Of a stretch of DNA of 5,982 nucleotides, positions 5,463 to 5,982 are shown one piece after another (within the stretch, counting starts at the first letter, position 1; every line of letters begins with the position of its first letter). The notes beneath the pieces were generated by a model. That model was not told where the DNA came from, ran no database searches, and saw nothing but the letters and a program-made list of their open reading frames with translations. The DNA is taken from positions 1-5,982 of the forward strand of contig JABHUV010000347.1 in assembly GCA_018658605.1 (NCBI GenBank), read 5' to 3'. The DNA comes from Planctomycetaceae bacterium (GTDB taxonomy: Bacteria; Planctomycetota; Planctomycetia; Pirellulales; Pirellulaceae). Made by a program: the position numbers and the translations under genes.

Positions 5463-5982
5463 ATGCTACTATTGAAGAGACATTCTTTGAGGATATCAAA
5501 CAAGTTGCATGGTTTGATAATACTTAGCTTTGCGATTTGTATAAGTTCATTGTCGTTTGCCGCGGGGCCTGGGTTGGATGAATCAACACGCGGCATTGGG
5601 TTGACGGATCCAGTGGATGACCGCGCCATCAAGAATATGATCTCCAGTAAATCCGATGCACTGTTGGCAGACGAGGAGGTTGTTCACATCAAAAAGATTG
5701 GCGGTCAACTCGATCGCAAACAAACCGAATTGCGATTACCGCGGCTAAAGACGGTTGAGTTAACGAGTCGAGAATTTTACCAGAAGGTAACGCCGTCGGT
5801 ATTGATTCTTTCCAAGATATACAAGTGCGGTCGTTGTGAACGTTGGCATGATCGTAGCGCTGGTGCATTCGTGCTAACAGCTGATGGCGCTATCGTGACT
5901 AACTATCATGTTGTGGAAGGACCTCGTGATGATGAGCGGGCTTTGGTGGCGACCACGTCCACCGGAGATGTATATCCGGTTA
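5463..5982 (+). CDS. Exported trypsin-like serine protease, N-terminal part (3' end outside window)
   Basis: The frame stays open to the window end, giving 173 residues. From the ATG at 5463 there is a basic start (MLLLKRHSLRISNK), a hydrophobic stretch LIILSFAICISSLSFA and likely cleavage before AGPG, about residue 36, so the protein is probably exported. An in-frame ATG at 5421 would add 14 residues and spoil the signal-peptide shape; the ribosome site before 5463 (GGA) is weak. Residues about 36-105 are a hydrophilic spacer without a recognised domain. Then come VTPSVLIL, KCGRCERWH (Cys122, Cys125) and SAGAFVLTADGAIVTNYHVV, in which His149 is the catalytic His of DegP/trypsin-like peptidases. 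The Asp and Ser of the triad lie beyond the window. It probably cleaves or controls the quality of envelope proteins. A following PDZ or repeat domain is common but cannot be seen. Confidence 0.85.
   Translation, partial: MLLLKRHSLRISNKLHGLIILSFAICISSLSFAAGPGLDESTRGIGLTDPVDDRAIKNMISSKSDALLADEEVVHIKKIGGQLDRKQTELRLPRLKTVELTSREFYQKVTPSVLILSKIYKCGRCERWHDRSAGAFVLTADGAIVTNYHVVEGPRDDERALVATTSTGDVYPV

Noticed and set aside
5282..5632. 116-residue minus-strand ORF
   Set aside because: It overlaps the start and signal peptide of the protease gene on the other strand, its composition looks random, and it has no recognisable domain.

Overview
The window looks like a piece of a planctomycete chromosome. 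This is an inference from gene content: the end of a DUF1501 protein, a family greatly expanded in Planctomycetota; an RsbU-type phosphatase; a small secreted Cys-rich protein; and an exported trypsin-like protease with a CxxC motif. Base composition is balanced in the genes and clearly AT-richer around 5160-5460. I saw no RNA genes, insertion sequences, CRISPR arrays or integration sites.

Layout. Positions 2-592 (+) hold the C-terminal 196 residues of a DUF1501 protein. Twelve bases later, probably in the same operon, 605-3157 (+) encodes an 850-residue envelope protein. It has a signal peptide, a PhnD-like periplasmic ligand-binding domain, and a patatin phospholipase domain whose Ser and Asp halves are separated by four membrane segments. 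Tail-to-tail with it, only 5 bases away, 3163-4353 (-) encodes a degenerate receiver domain joined to an apparently complete SpoIIE/RsbU-type PP2C phosphatase. A 14-bp stem-loop at 4492-4525 separates this gene from 4588-5031 (-), which encodes an exported 147-residue protein with two Cys-rich repeats exactly 57 residues apart. The 431-base divergent region 5032-5462 has a near-consensus promoter on the minus strand lying in an inverted repeat, plus several further palindromes. From about 5463 (+) an exported trypsin-like serine protease begins and runs off the window after its catalytic His.

How the genes fit together. Most of the window concerns the cell envelope: a possible ligand-sensing membrane lipase, a likely metal-binding exported protein and an exported protease. 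The phosphatase is a cytoplasmic signalling protein, and no partner such as a STAS anti-sigma antagonist or HATPase kinase is visible. Only the DUF1501 and patatin genes are arranged like an operon. The most unusual item is the PhnD-patatin fusion, whose positive-inside charge pattern predicts that both catalytic halves meet on the periplasmic side.
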